DNA of 36,134 nt from Oscillospiraceae bacterium (GTDB lineage Bacteria; Bacillota; Clostridia; Oscillospirales; Oscillospiraceae), in contig JAFRQP010000012.1 of NCBI GenBank assembly GCA_017428565.1, forward strand, positions 1 to 36,134. The letters run 5' to 3'. Position numbers and translations under genes: made by a program. Position 1 is the stretch's first letter. Every line of letters starts with the position of its first letter. Below, piece by piece: positions 29,961-36,134 of this stretch. Below the pieces are notes generated by a model. The model saw nothing but the letters and a program-made list of their open reading frames with translations. It searched no databases and was not told the origin of the DNA.

Positions 29961-31277
29961 ATGGGTCTTATTCTTGCAGCATTGGGTGCCGCCGGCGGCG
30001 TTCTGGCCGACCAGTGGAAAGAGTATTTCTATTGCGAGGCGCTGTCCAACAATGTCCTTGCCGTCAAGGGCAGAAAGCGCGTTTCCGGCCGCTCCTCCAA
30101 CACCCGGGGCAGCGATAACATCATCTCCAGCGGCTCCGTCATCGCCGTGGCCGACGGTCAGTGCATGCTGATCGTGGAGCAGGGCAAGATCGTGGACGTC
30201 TGCGCCGAGCCGGGCGAGTACATCTACGACTCCTCCACCGAGCCCTCCATCTTCTCCGGCAAGCTGGGCGAGGGGATCCTGAACATCTTCAAGCAGATCG
30301 GCAAGCGCTTCACCTTCGGCGGCGAGGCCCCCAAGGATCAGCGCGTGTACTACTTCAACACCAAGGAGATCACCGGCAACAAATACGGCACGCCCTCTCC
30401 CGTTCCCTTCCGCGTGGTGGACAACAACATCGGTCTGGATATCGACATCTCCATCCGCTGCTTCGGCGAGTACAGCTATGTGCTCTCCAACCCCCTGCTG
30501 TTCTACACCAATGTCTGCGGCAACGTGACCGCCGACTACACCAAGGAGCAGCTGGACGGCCAGATGAAGAGCGAGCTGCTGACCGCTCTGCAGCCGGCTT
30601 TCGCCCGCATCTCCGAGATGGGCATCCGCTATTCCGCTCTGCCCGGCCACACCACCGAGCTGGCCCAGGCTCTGAACGAGGAGCTGTCCGGCAAGTGGCG
30701 CGACCTGCGCGGCATTGAGATCGCCTCCGTGGGCGTCTCCAGCGTCAAGGCCAGCGAGGAAGACGAGGCCATGATCAAGGAGCTGCAGCGCAACGCCACC
30801 TTCCGCAATCCCAATATGGCCGCCGCTCACCTGGTGGGCGCCCAGGCCGCTGCCATGCAGGCTGCCGCCTCCAACCAGGGCGCCGGCGCTCCCATGGCCT
30901 TTATGGGCATGAACATGGCCGGCCAGGCCGGCGGCGTCAACGCCCAGGAGCTGTTCAACATGGGCCAGCAAAAGCCCGCCGCCCCCGCCGCCGGGACCTG
31001 GACCTGCCCCAAGTGCGGCGCCGCCGCCACCGGCAAGTTCTGCCCCGAGTGCGGCACCAAGAAGCCCGAGCCCGCTGCTGCGGACGGCTGGACCTGCCCC
31101 AGCTGCGGCGCGGTGAACAAGGGCAAGTTCTGCGCCGAGTGCGGCACCAAGAAGCCCGCCGGCGCCGTGCAGTACCGCTGCGACAAGTGCGGCTGGGAGC
31201 CGGCTGACAAGTCCAAGCCGCCCAAGTTCTGCCCCGAGTGCGGCGATCCCTTTGACAACAACGACATCGTCGGCTAA
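29961..31277 (+). CDS. SPFH-domain protein with C-terminal zinc ribbons (YdjI-like)
   Basis: The 438-residue protein opens with MGLILAALGAAGGVLADQWKEY and has an SPFH/band-7 domain (about residues 20-280), the kind called 'virion core protein' in older annotation. An Ala/Gln/Met-rich linker follows, then zinc ribbons in tandem: TCPKCGAAATGKFCPECG, TCPSCGAVNKGKFCAECG, and a third, YRCDKCGWEP...FCPECGDPF. In Bacillus the related YdjI acts with YdjG and YdjH in membrane-stress biology together with a PspA protein; no PspA gene is seen here. ATG 29961 follows AAAGGAG. It is the first of three genes in an apparent module. Confidence 0.9.
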   Translation: MGLILAALGAAGGVLADQWKEYFYCEALSNNVLAVKGRKRVSGRSSNTRGSDNIISSGSVIAVADGQCMLIVEQGKIVDVCAEPGEYIYDSSTEPSIFSGKLGEGILNIFKQIGKRFTFGGEAPKDQRVYYFNTKEITGNKYGTPSPVPFRVVDNNIGLDIDISIRCFGEYSYVLSNPLLFYTNVCGNVTADYTKEQLDGQMKSELLTALQPAFARISEMGIRYSALPGHTTELAQALNEELSGKWRDLRGIEIASVGVSSVKASEEDEAMIKELQRNATFRNPNMAAAHLVGAQAAAMQAAASNQGAGAPMAFMGMNMAGQAGGVNAQELFNMGQQKPAAPAAGTWTCPKCGAAATGKFCPECGTKKPEPAAADGWTCPSCGAVNKGKFCAECGTKKPAGAVQYRCDKCGWEPADKSKPPKFCPECGDPFDNNDIVG

Positions 31278-31443
31278 AAGCACACGGCGGGCATGGCGGC
31301 CGTCCTGCGCCGCTTCCGGCGGCGGGACGGCTGCTGTGCCTGCTCTTTCGCAGTTCCGCTTGATGTCTGCCCCGATCGGGGAGGGCGCGCCGATGCCCGA
31401 CCGGATCGGGTGAACCCGCTCTCCGGGGGAGAGCACAGCATCG
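31278..31443 (+). other. Spacer with strong hairpins inside the SPFH module
   Basis: A large GC-rich hairpin of about 17 bp (near 31296-31335, CCGTCC with GGACGG at its core) and a small GCTCTCC/GGAGAGC hairpin (31420-31436) lie between the first two genes. No T-run follows either, so they may modulate mRNA stability rather than end transcription. Confidence 0.45.
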
Positions 31444-31461
31444 ATGGAGAGGAGGACAGAT

Positions 31462-32580
31462 ATGCCCTCGCAAATGACCAACTATCAGTGCCCGGCCTGC
31501 ACCGGTCCGCTGCATTTTGACGGCGCCACCGGCAGACTCCGCTGCGACTACTGCGGCAGTGAGTTCGGCGTGCAGGAGATCGAGGCGCTGTATAACGAAA
31601 AACTGGAACAGTCCGCCCAGGCGGCTGTCCAGCAGGCGGAGAAGGAGGAACAGACCGCCGCCCAGCAGGTCCCCGGCGGGGAAGATCCGGCGTGGGAGAT
31701 GGAGCAGGCTGGCATGAAGGCCTACAACTGCCCCTCCTGCGGGGCGGAGCTGATCTGCGATTCCACCACCGCCGCCACCAGCTGCCCCTACTGCGGCAAC
31801 CCCACGGTGCTGCCGGGGCAGTTCCACGGCATGCTGAAGCCGGACTTCATCCTGCCCTTCAAGCTGGACAAGGAGGCCGCCAAGCGGGCTCTGCGGGACT
31901 TCTACAAGGGCAAGAAACTCCTGCCCCGGGCCTTTTCCAACGAGAACCATATTGAGGAGATCAAGGGCGTCTATGTGCCCTTCTGGCTTTTCGACGGGCA
32001 GGGGGACGCGGACATCCGCTTCAAGGCCACCAATGTGCGCAGCTACCGGGAGGGGGACTATCAGGTCACCGTCACCGATTTCTACGATCTGCGCCGCGCA
32101 GGCACGGTGAATTTCTCCCGCATCCCGGTGGACGGGTCCCGGAAGATGCCGGACGCCCACATGGACGCCATCGAGCCCTTTGATTATTCGGAGCTCAAGC
32201 CCTTTTCCACCGCCTACATGCCGGGCTTCCTGGCCGAGCGCTACGACGTGGACGCGAACGAGTGCGCCGAGCGGGCCAAGCTCCGCGCCACCAACACCAC
32301 CGAGCAGATGATCGCCTCCACCGCCACCGGCTATGCCACCTGCAGCCCCGTGGCCAAGCAGGTGCGCCTGCGCCAGGGCGGGGTGCGCTATGTCATGCTG
32401 CCGGTGTGGCTGCTGTCCACCCGCTGGAACGGAAAGAGCTTCCTCTTCGCCATGAACGGGCAGACGGGCAAGCTCATCGGCGACCTGCCGGTGTCCAAGG
32501 GGCGCTACTGGGGTTGGTTCGGCGGCATCGCCGGCTCCCTGGCGGCGATCCTGACGGCGGCGCTACTGCTGTTTTTCTGA
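31462..32580 (+). CDS. TFIIB-type zinc-ribbon membrane protein (YdjG-like)
   Basis: This 372-residue protein has two N-terminal zinc ribbons: YQCPACTGPL...CDYCGSEF at residues 8-40 and YNCPSCGAEL...CPYCGNPT near residues 91-117. A charged Glu/Gln-rich linker separates them. A beta-rich domain of about 230 residues follows (KPDFILPFKLDKEAAK, GVYVPFWLFDGQ, RYVMLPVWLLSTRWNGK), with one C-terminal membrane helix (WFGGIAGSLAAILTAALLLFF). The order matches YdjG-type proteins that partner SPFH and TPM proteins. ATG 31462 follows GAGGAGG; an in-frame ATG at 31444 lies before that site. Confidence 0.88.
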   Translation: MPSQMTNYQCPACTGPLHFDGATGRLRCDYCGSEFGVQEIEALYNEKLEQSAQAAVQQAEKEEQTAAQQVPGGEDPAWEMEQAGMKAYNCPSCGAELICDSTTAATSCPYCGNPTVLPGQFHGMLKPDFILPFKLDKEAAKRALRDFYKGKKLLPRAFSNENHIEEIKGVYVPFWLFDGQGDADIRFKATNVRSYREGDYQVTVTDFYDLRRAGTVNFSRIPVDGSRKMPDAHMDAIEPFDYSELKPFSTAYMPGFLAERYDVDANECAERAKLRATNTTEQMIASTATGYATCSPVAKQVRLRQGGVRYVMLPVWLLSTRWNGKSFLFAMNGQTGKLIGDLPVSKGRYWGWFGGIAGSLAAILTAALLLFF

Positions 32581-32593
32581 GGGAGGGGAGCGC

Positions 32594-33472
32594 ATGAGAA
32601 AAAAACTGATTGCCCTGTTGCTCCTCTGTACTGCTTTCTGCTTATGCTGCAACTACACCGCGGCAGCGGAAACAGGCTTGGGCTATGTCACAGATCAAGC
32701 CGGAATCCTATCTGATGAGCAGGAGCAGGCCTTGACGGAGACTGCGGAGGCTCTTACCCAGCGTTATGGCGTTTCCTTCTACATCGTCACGGTGCAGGAC
32801 TATCGGGACTATAATGCCGCTGGAGTGGACAAATGTGCTGAGGGACTATACAGCTATTACGATCTTGGCAGTGGACCAGACCGGGACGGAGTTCTGCTGC
32901 TGTTGAGTATGAGCGACCGCGATTATTCTTTGACAACGTACGGATTCTTTGCGGACTACTGTTTTGGGGACCCCAACAAGAATTTGGTGGAAGCCGCATT
33001 CCTGGATAATTTCCGGAACAACGACTGGATGGGTGGCTTTGGGGATTATCTGAGCCAGTGCGATGATGTGATGGCTACTGCTGCGCAGCATCATCTAAGC
33101 AAGGATTCGGAACCCTGTTCCTACAACGGAATTGCTTATCCCAACAAAACGTACGTTTACGGTGATCTAAGAGAGAGCGCAGAACCCGTGAAAATGCCCC
33201 TGGGCATGAAGCTGCTCATCGGCATCGGCGCGCCCTGTCTGATCGCGCTGATCGTCTGCTCCACCTTCAAGGCGCAGATGAAGACCGCCAAGCTCCGCAC
33301 CACCGCGGAGGAGTATGTGGTGCCCGGCAGCATGGCCCTGCGTGCCAGCGACGACCGTTTTGTCAACCGCTCCGTGACCCGTGTTCCCATTCCGAAGAAC
33401 GACAGCTCCGGCCGCGGCGGCTTCAGCGGCGGGGGAAGCGGTGGATTCCACTCTCACACCGGCAAGTTCTGA
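32594..33472 (+). CDS. TPM-domain membrane protein (YdjH-like)
   Basis: The 292-residue product has a signal peptide (MRKKLIALLLLCTAFCLC), an extracytoplasmic TPM domain (about residues 30-165: YVTDQAGILSDEQEQALTE, VSFYIVTVQDYR, DGVLLLLSMSDRDYSLTTYG), one membrane helix near residues 208-226, and a cytoplasmic tail ending in GGFSGGGSGGFHSHTGKF. TPM domains are reported as phosphatase-like or as membrane-protein assembly factors. The first 590 bases use clearly more A/T-ending codons than its neighbours, while the last 290 return to GC-rich usage; this suggests a mosaic gene. Start ATG 32594 follows GGAGGGGAG, 13 bases after the YdjG-like stop. Confidence 0.9.
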   Translation: MRKKLIALLLLCTAFCLCCNYTAAAETGLGYVTDQAGILSDEQEQALTETAEALTQRYGVSFYIVTVQDYRDYNAAGVDKCAEGLYSYYDLGSGPDRDGVLLLLSMSDRDYSLTTYGFFADYCFGDPNKNLVEAAFLDNFRNNDWMGGFGDYLSQCDDVMATAAQHHLSKDSEPCSYNGIAYPNKTYVYGDLRESAEPVKMPLGMKLLIGIGAPCLIALIVCSTFKAQMKTAKLRTTAEEYVVPGSMALRASDDRFVNRSVTRVPIPKNDSSGRGGFSGGGSGGFHSHTGKF

Positions 33473-33489
33473 GACGAAAACAAGAGAAA

Positions 33490-33515
33490 GGCGGCCTCCC
33501 CCGAGGCCGTCTTTT
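33490..33515 (+). terminator. Terminator after the SPFH module
   Basis: A nine-pair stem centred on CGGCCTC/GAGGCCG with a CCCC loop is followed by TTTT. The next ribosome site AGGAGG begins a few bases later, so the following gene may be expressed by read-through. Confidence 0.7.
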
Positions 33516-33531
33516 CATCAGGAGGTAAGCG

Positions 33532-34149
33532 ATGAAGATCTGGATCATCTGCACCGGCGAGCGGGAGGGACTCTGGCCCAAGCGCTGCGACGCGAAAAGC
33601 TTTACCGAGTGTGCCCGCCGTGCGGCGGAGGAAGCCCCGGAAGAGCGGCAGGAACGGAAGATGGACGCCGGGGAGGAGCCCGTGCTGCTTCCCGACACGG
33701 CGGCGGCCCGCCGCACGGCGGAGCTCTGCGTCACCGGCGGCGCGCTCACGGCGGAGCCGCTGCTTGAGCCTCTCCCGCTGACGGCGGAGGGGGAGGGCGA
33801 GCGCCCGCTCTGGCTCTGGCGGCTCCGGGCGGAGCGGAAAAAGGAGCGCCGCGCCCAGCTCCGGACCCGGGCGGAGAGCCTGCTCACCCGCCTGCTTTCC
33901 CGGGGAGAGGACTGCATCCTGATCGCGGATTGCCTCCTGGCCGAGGAGCTGATGGACTGCGCCCGACGGCACGGCTGCAGCCGCGCCCGCACGGGGATCT
34001 TCCGCTGCCGGCCCTGGGAGCGGGTGCTGATCACCCGGCGGGACATGCACTGCGGCGGCTGCGGGCACAACTGCCTGCTCACCAACCCGGGCTGCGGCGT
34101 CGGCAGGGACAAGGCCGCCCGGAAGGGCATCCCCGTCCGGGAAAAATAG
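33532..34149 (+). CDS. Degenerate histidine-phosphatase-like protein with a C-terminal cysteine cluster
   Basis: The 205-residue product looks like a histidine-phosphatase (phosphoglycerate-mutase fold) in outline: a beta-strand start MKIWIICTGERE where the family has RHGxT, an AARRTAELCVTGGALTAEPL segment, a helix rich in Arg, and DCILIADCLLAEELM where active enzymes have a VSHG-like strand. Both catalytic histidines and the RHG motif are therefore missing. A C-terminal segment (about residues 172-195) carries a Cys/His cluster, MHCGGCGHNCLLTNPGCGVG, suited to binding a metal or Fe-S centre. I infer a non-catalytic pseudoenzyme. The fold assignment is moderate. AGGAGG lies 5-10 bases upstream of ATG 33532. 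Confidence 0.6.
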   Translation: MKIWIICTGEREGLWPKRCDAKSFTECARRAAEEAPEERQERKMDAGEEPVLLPDTAAARRTAELCVTGGALTAEPLLEPLPLTAEGEGERPLWLWRLRAERKKERRAQLRTRAESLLTRLLSRGEDCILIADCLLAEELMDCARRHGCSRARTGIFRCRPWERVLITRRDMHCGGCGHNCLLTNPGCGVGRDKAARKGIPVREK

Positions 34150-34165
34150 ACCGAAAAAACAGAAC

Positions 34166-34209
34166 AAGGGAGCTCTTCTCCGGCAAAGCTGCCGGGGGAG
34201 AGCTCCCTT
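34166..34209. terminator. Bidirectional terminator between the Cys-cluster protein and tspO
   Basis: A 19-bp stem with two G-U pairs (AAGGGAGCTCTTCTCCGGC with its partner at 34191-34209) has a 6-base loop. It is followed by T-rich sequence on the minus strand and a short TTT on the plus strand. Confidence 0.82.
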
Positions 34210-34216
34210 TGCGCGT

Positions 34217-34690
34217 TCAATTCAGCTTCCAGACGCCCAAATTCAGCCATGCGGCGAAGAGCACCCACAGCAGATAGGGCAGCTGCAGCAGGGCAGCCCG
34301 CCGGTCCTGCTCCCAGAAGGAGAGGATCATCCGCAGGATCAGCAGCCACAGCACGGCCAGCCAAAAGAAGGCAAAGCCGAAGGCCCGGAAATGGAAAAAG
34401 AAGATGCTCCAGAAGAAGTTGAAGCCCAGCTGCAGCAGATAGAGCCGCAGACTGCCGCTGCGCCCGGGGGAGGGGGGCGAGAGCCAGATCCGCGCCGCGC
34501 CGACGCCCATCAGCGCATAGAGAAGGGTCCATACGATGGGGAACAGGACAGCCGGCGGCGAGAGCGGCGGCTTTACGATGCTGCTGCTGTAGATCTCGAC
34601 GGCCCCGCGGGTCAGCAGCCCCGCCAGGAGCCCCACAGCCTCGGTGAACAGGATCCAGAAGAGATAGGCTTTTCGCTTTTCGCTTTTCAT
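34217..34690 (-). CDS. tspO: TspO/MBR family protein
   Basis: This 157-residue five-helix membrane protein belongs to the translocator/peripheral benzodiazepine receptor family, which binds porphyrins and has roles in stress in bacteria. The conserved stretch VKPPLSPPAVLFPIVWTLLY near residues 39-58 and the later QLGFNFFWSIFFFHFRAFGFA match the family; Trp-rich helix ends are visible. ATG 34690 (MKSEKRKAYL) is preferred, with GGGTGAT upstream; GTG 34699 and ATG 34696 are in frame alternatives. It is convergent with the Cys-cluster gene and divergent from the lipoprotein esterase gene. Confidence 0.9.
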   Translation of the reverse strand: MKSEKRKAYLFWILFTEAVGLLAGLLTRGAVEIYSSSIVKPPLSPPAVLFPIVWTLLYALMGVGAARIWLSPPSPGRSGSLRLYLLQLGFNFFWSIFFFHFRAFGFAFFWLAVLWLLILRMILSFWEQDRRAALLQLPYLLWVLFAAWLNLGVWKLN

Positions 34691-34715
34691 GCACATCACC
34701 CGCTACCCAGGATAT

Positions 34716-34749
34716 GCGCCCCGGCGGCAAAAAAGAAACGCCGGGGCGC
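34716..34749. other. Perfect 11-bp hairpin between divergent genes
   Basis: GCGCCCCGGCG pairs with CGCCGGGGCGC around an A-rich 12-base loop. It lies between tspO and the lipoprotein esterase promoter and could be an operator or part of the tspO leader. Confidence 0.45.
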
Positions 34750-34768
34750 GCAGAGGGCGCGGCGGGAT

Positions 34769-34797
34769 TTGACAAGGCGCGGCGGATGGCATACAAT
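34769..34797 (+). promoter_or_regulatory. Promoter of the lipoprotein esterase gene
   Basis: A consensus TTGACA (34769-34774) and TACAAT (34792-34797) are spaced by 17 bases, 26 bases before the start codon. Confidence 0.88.
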
Positions 34798-34823
34798 GGG
34801 AAAAAACGAAGGGAGGGGAGAGC

Positions 34824-36002
34824 GTGAAGAAAAGGATCCCGGCGCTGCTGCTCCTGCTGTGCCTTGTGCTCTGCGCCTGCAGCAGACCGCCCGCGCCGGC
34901 GGCCACGCCGTCTCCGGCTTCGCCCGTCCCGGCGGCGGAAAGCCCCGCGCCGGCCGCGCCGACCCCTACGGAGGAGCCGCCCCACGAGCATGACTTCGAT
35001 CCGGACAGCGGCCTGTGCCGCGGCTGCGGCTTCGCCTGCCCCCACGAAGCGGGCTTTTCCCCCGAGGGGCGCTGTCAGGTCTGCGGCTGGCTCTGCGATC
35101 ACGCCCGGCACGATCCGGAGTGCGCCCGCTGCCTCTGCTGCGGCGCCCAGTGTCGGCACCATTTCGGCGCAATCGGCCTCTGCGAGGGCTGCGGCAGGGA
35201 GGCGCCGCTGACGGGGACCGTGCTGCCGGACGAGTTCTTTGAACCGGCGGAGCACGAGGGGACCTGCCTGCACGAGACGCTGACGGATCCCGCCGGCCGG
35301 AAGCACGAGATCGCCGTCTGGCTCCCCTGGGACTACAGCGAGGAGACCCGCTACAATGTGGTGCTGCTGATCCACGGCGACGGCGGCTCCTGCTATGACT
35401 GGGTGGACAAGGAGGAATCCACCTCCCGCGGCCATATCCAGGTCTTCCGGGTCTACGACCGCATGGTGGAGCAGCATCTGTGTGAGCCCTTCCTGGTGGT
35501 GGGGCTGAACAACAGGGGCATGGGCGAGAACGCCGCCTTCGGGGAGATGCTGATCGAGGAAGTGGTGCTGCCCTATCTGGCCAGGACCTACTCCACCTGG
35601 ATGGAAGGGGACAGCCACGAGCAGATCGTCGCCGCCCGGGAGCACATCGCCATCGGCGGACTGAGCCGGGGCTCTGTCTTCACCTACTACATCGCCATGC
35701 AGCGCTGCCTGGACGTGGCGGCCAATTTCTGCTGCTTCAGCAACAGCTATACCGGCACGGTGATCCAGACCTTGAATTCCGAGGAAGCCCTGCCCTACGA
35801 GATCCGCTGCTATGTGGCGGAGATCGGCCTGCGGGATGTGGCGGAGTACAACCGGGATCATCGGGCCGTGTACGACGCCCTCTGCGAACAGGTGGAGCGG
35901 ATCCGGGACGGGGAGAACGCCCGCTTCCTGGAGATCGACGAGGGGCACAACTTCCTCATGTGGACGGCGGCGGTGTATAATGCCCTGCTGCTGATGTTTT
36001 GA
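34824..36002 (+). CDS. Lipoprotein with Cys/His-rich repeats and an alpha/beta-hydrolase esterase domain
   Basis: The 392-residue product starts at GTG 34824 after GGGAGGGGAG. It has a lipoprotein signal (LLLLLCLVLCAC, lipid-modified Cys at 19) and a Pro/Ala/Ser-rich linker to about residue 52. A Cys/His-rich segment follows (about 53-128) with repeating CxxCG units (CRGCGFAC, CQVCGWLC, CCGAQC, CEGCG). The C-terminal part from about residue 135 is an esterase of the Fes/feruloyl-esterase type: VVLLIHGDGGSCYDW (oxyanion loop), the nucleophile elbow IGGLSRGSVF near residue 280, and the His in DEGHNFLMW near residue 374. It is exported and membrane-tethered. The substrate is unknown; related domains de-esterify plant polysaccharides or cleave siderophores. 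Confidence 0.85.
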   Translation: MKKRIPALLLLLCLVLCACSRPPAPAATPSPASPVPAAESPAPAAPTPTEEPPHEHDFDPDSGLCRGCGFACPHEAGFSPEGRCQVCGWLCDHARHDPECARCLCCGAQCRHHFGAIGLCEGCGREAPLTGTVLPDEFFEPAEHEGTCLHETLTDPAGRKHEIAVWLPWDYSEETRYNVVLLIHGDGGSCYDWVDKEESTSRGHIQVFRVYDRMVEQHLCEPFLVVGLNNRGMGENAAFGEMLIEEVVLPYLARTYSTWMEGDSHEQIVAAREHIAIGGLSRGSVFTYYIAMQRCLDVAANFCCFSNSYTGTVIQTLNSEEALPYEIRCYVAEIGLRDVAEYNRDHRAVYDALCEQVERIRDGENARFLEIDEGHNFLMWTAAVYNALLLMF

Positions 36003-36004
36003 CA

Positions 36005-36038
36005 AAAAGACAGTCCGCAAAAATGCGGACTGTCTTTT
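36005..36038. terminator. Terminator of the lipoprotein esterase gene
   Basis: AAAAGACAGTCCGCA pairs with TGCGGACTGTCTTTT around AAAA (15 bp). It is symmetrical, so it could act on either strand. Confidence 0.88.
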
Positions 36039-36134
36039 CTGAGACTGTCAAAAAACCTCGCTGAAATGTCAACGGACAGAGCAGCAGGGGAGCTCGAGGG
36101 GGCAAGGCCCGCCTCGAGTACAATAGCCCGCCGC
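36039..36134. other. Right-edge segment without a supported gene
   Basis: It contains a CTCGAGG/CCTCGAG inverted repeat near 36095-36118. On the minus strand a frame enters from beyond the edge and stops near 36071, too short to judge. GACTGTCAAAAAACC near 36044 is reminiscent of insertion-sequence ends, but this is weak. Confidence 0.3.

Noticed and set aside
36039-36134. Insertion-sequence end at the right edge
   Set aside because: Only a short GACTGTCAAAAAACC resemblance is visible, with no terminal inverted repeat partner or transposase inside the window.

Overview
The window is about 36 kb of GC-rich chromosome from a spore-forming member of the Clostridia, most likely in the Oscillospiraceae group. 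Three things suggest this: a spoIIAA-spoIIAB-sigF operon, a tRNA-sensing T-box leader on a valine-tRNA synthetase operon, and a class B sortase with an NPKTG-type substrate, all at high GC with strong Shine-Dalgarno sites. The taxonomic placement is inference; no rRNA gene is present.

Layout. 1-140: start of a TnpV-like mobile-element gene running off the left edge. 380-1545: secG and a zinc-ribbon membrane protein, both minus strand. 1650-3160: a TetR-type regulator followed by a short thioredoxin-reductase-like flavoprotein. 3210-5875: an MBOAT acyltransferase and a DHHW (AlgJ/AlgX-like) partner, probably for O-acylation of a surface polymer. 5878-10165: a valine T-box, a YcxB-like membrane protein, valS and a GNAT acetyltransferase, closed by a palindromic terminator. 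10186-11662: the sigma-F switch. 11710-19788: a shikimate/tyrosine operon controlled by a leader-peptide attenuator. 19844-22312: pcrA on the minus strand, divergent from a membrane-anchored GH25 muramidase. 23545-27498: a minus-strand sortase B gene and its 1008-residue repeat-bearing substrate, preceded by a string of six hairpins. 27750-29960: a repeat-rich region with thiN, a tRNA-Gly(CCC) gene and two copies of a structured repeat. 29961-33472: a three-gene SPFH / zinc-ribbon / TPM module resembling Bacillus ydjI-ydjG-ydjH. 33532-36002: a degenerate histidine-phosphatase-like protein, TspO, and a lipoprotein esterase.

How the genes work together. The aromatic operon is the most coherent unit. 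DAHP synthase, prephenate dehydrogenase, DHQ synthase, EPSP synthase, a single 849-residue protein joining chorismate synthase, chorismate mutase, shikimate dehydrogenase and shikimate kinase, and a type II dehydroquinase are joined by 4-base stop/start overlaps. Together they cover all seven shikimate steps plus the route to 4-hydroxyphenylpyruvate. Upstream lies a 17-codon leader peptide with one Phe and three Tyr codons and mutually exclusive antiterminator and terminator pairings.

The strongest candidates for undescribed biology are: (1) the four-domain shikimate fusion and its attenuator; (2) the two structured repeats beside tRNA-Gly, whose hairpins differ in sequence but keep their pairing and whose ends copy the tRNA 3' end and terminator arrangement; (3) the six-hairpin leader before the sortase operon; and (4) a T-box leader carrying a copy of a dispersed palindromic repeat.
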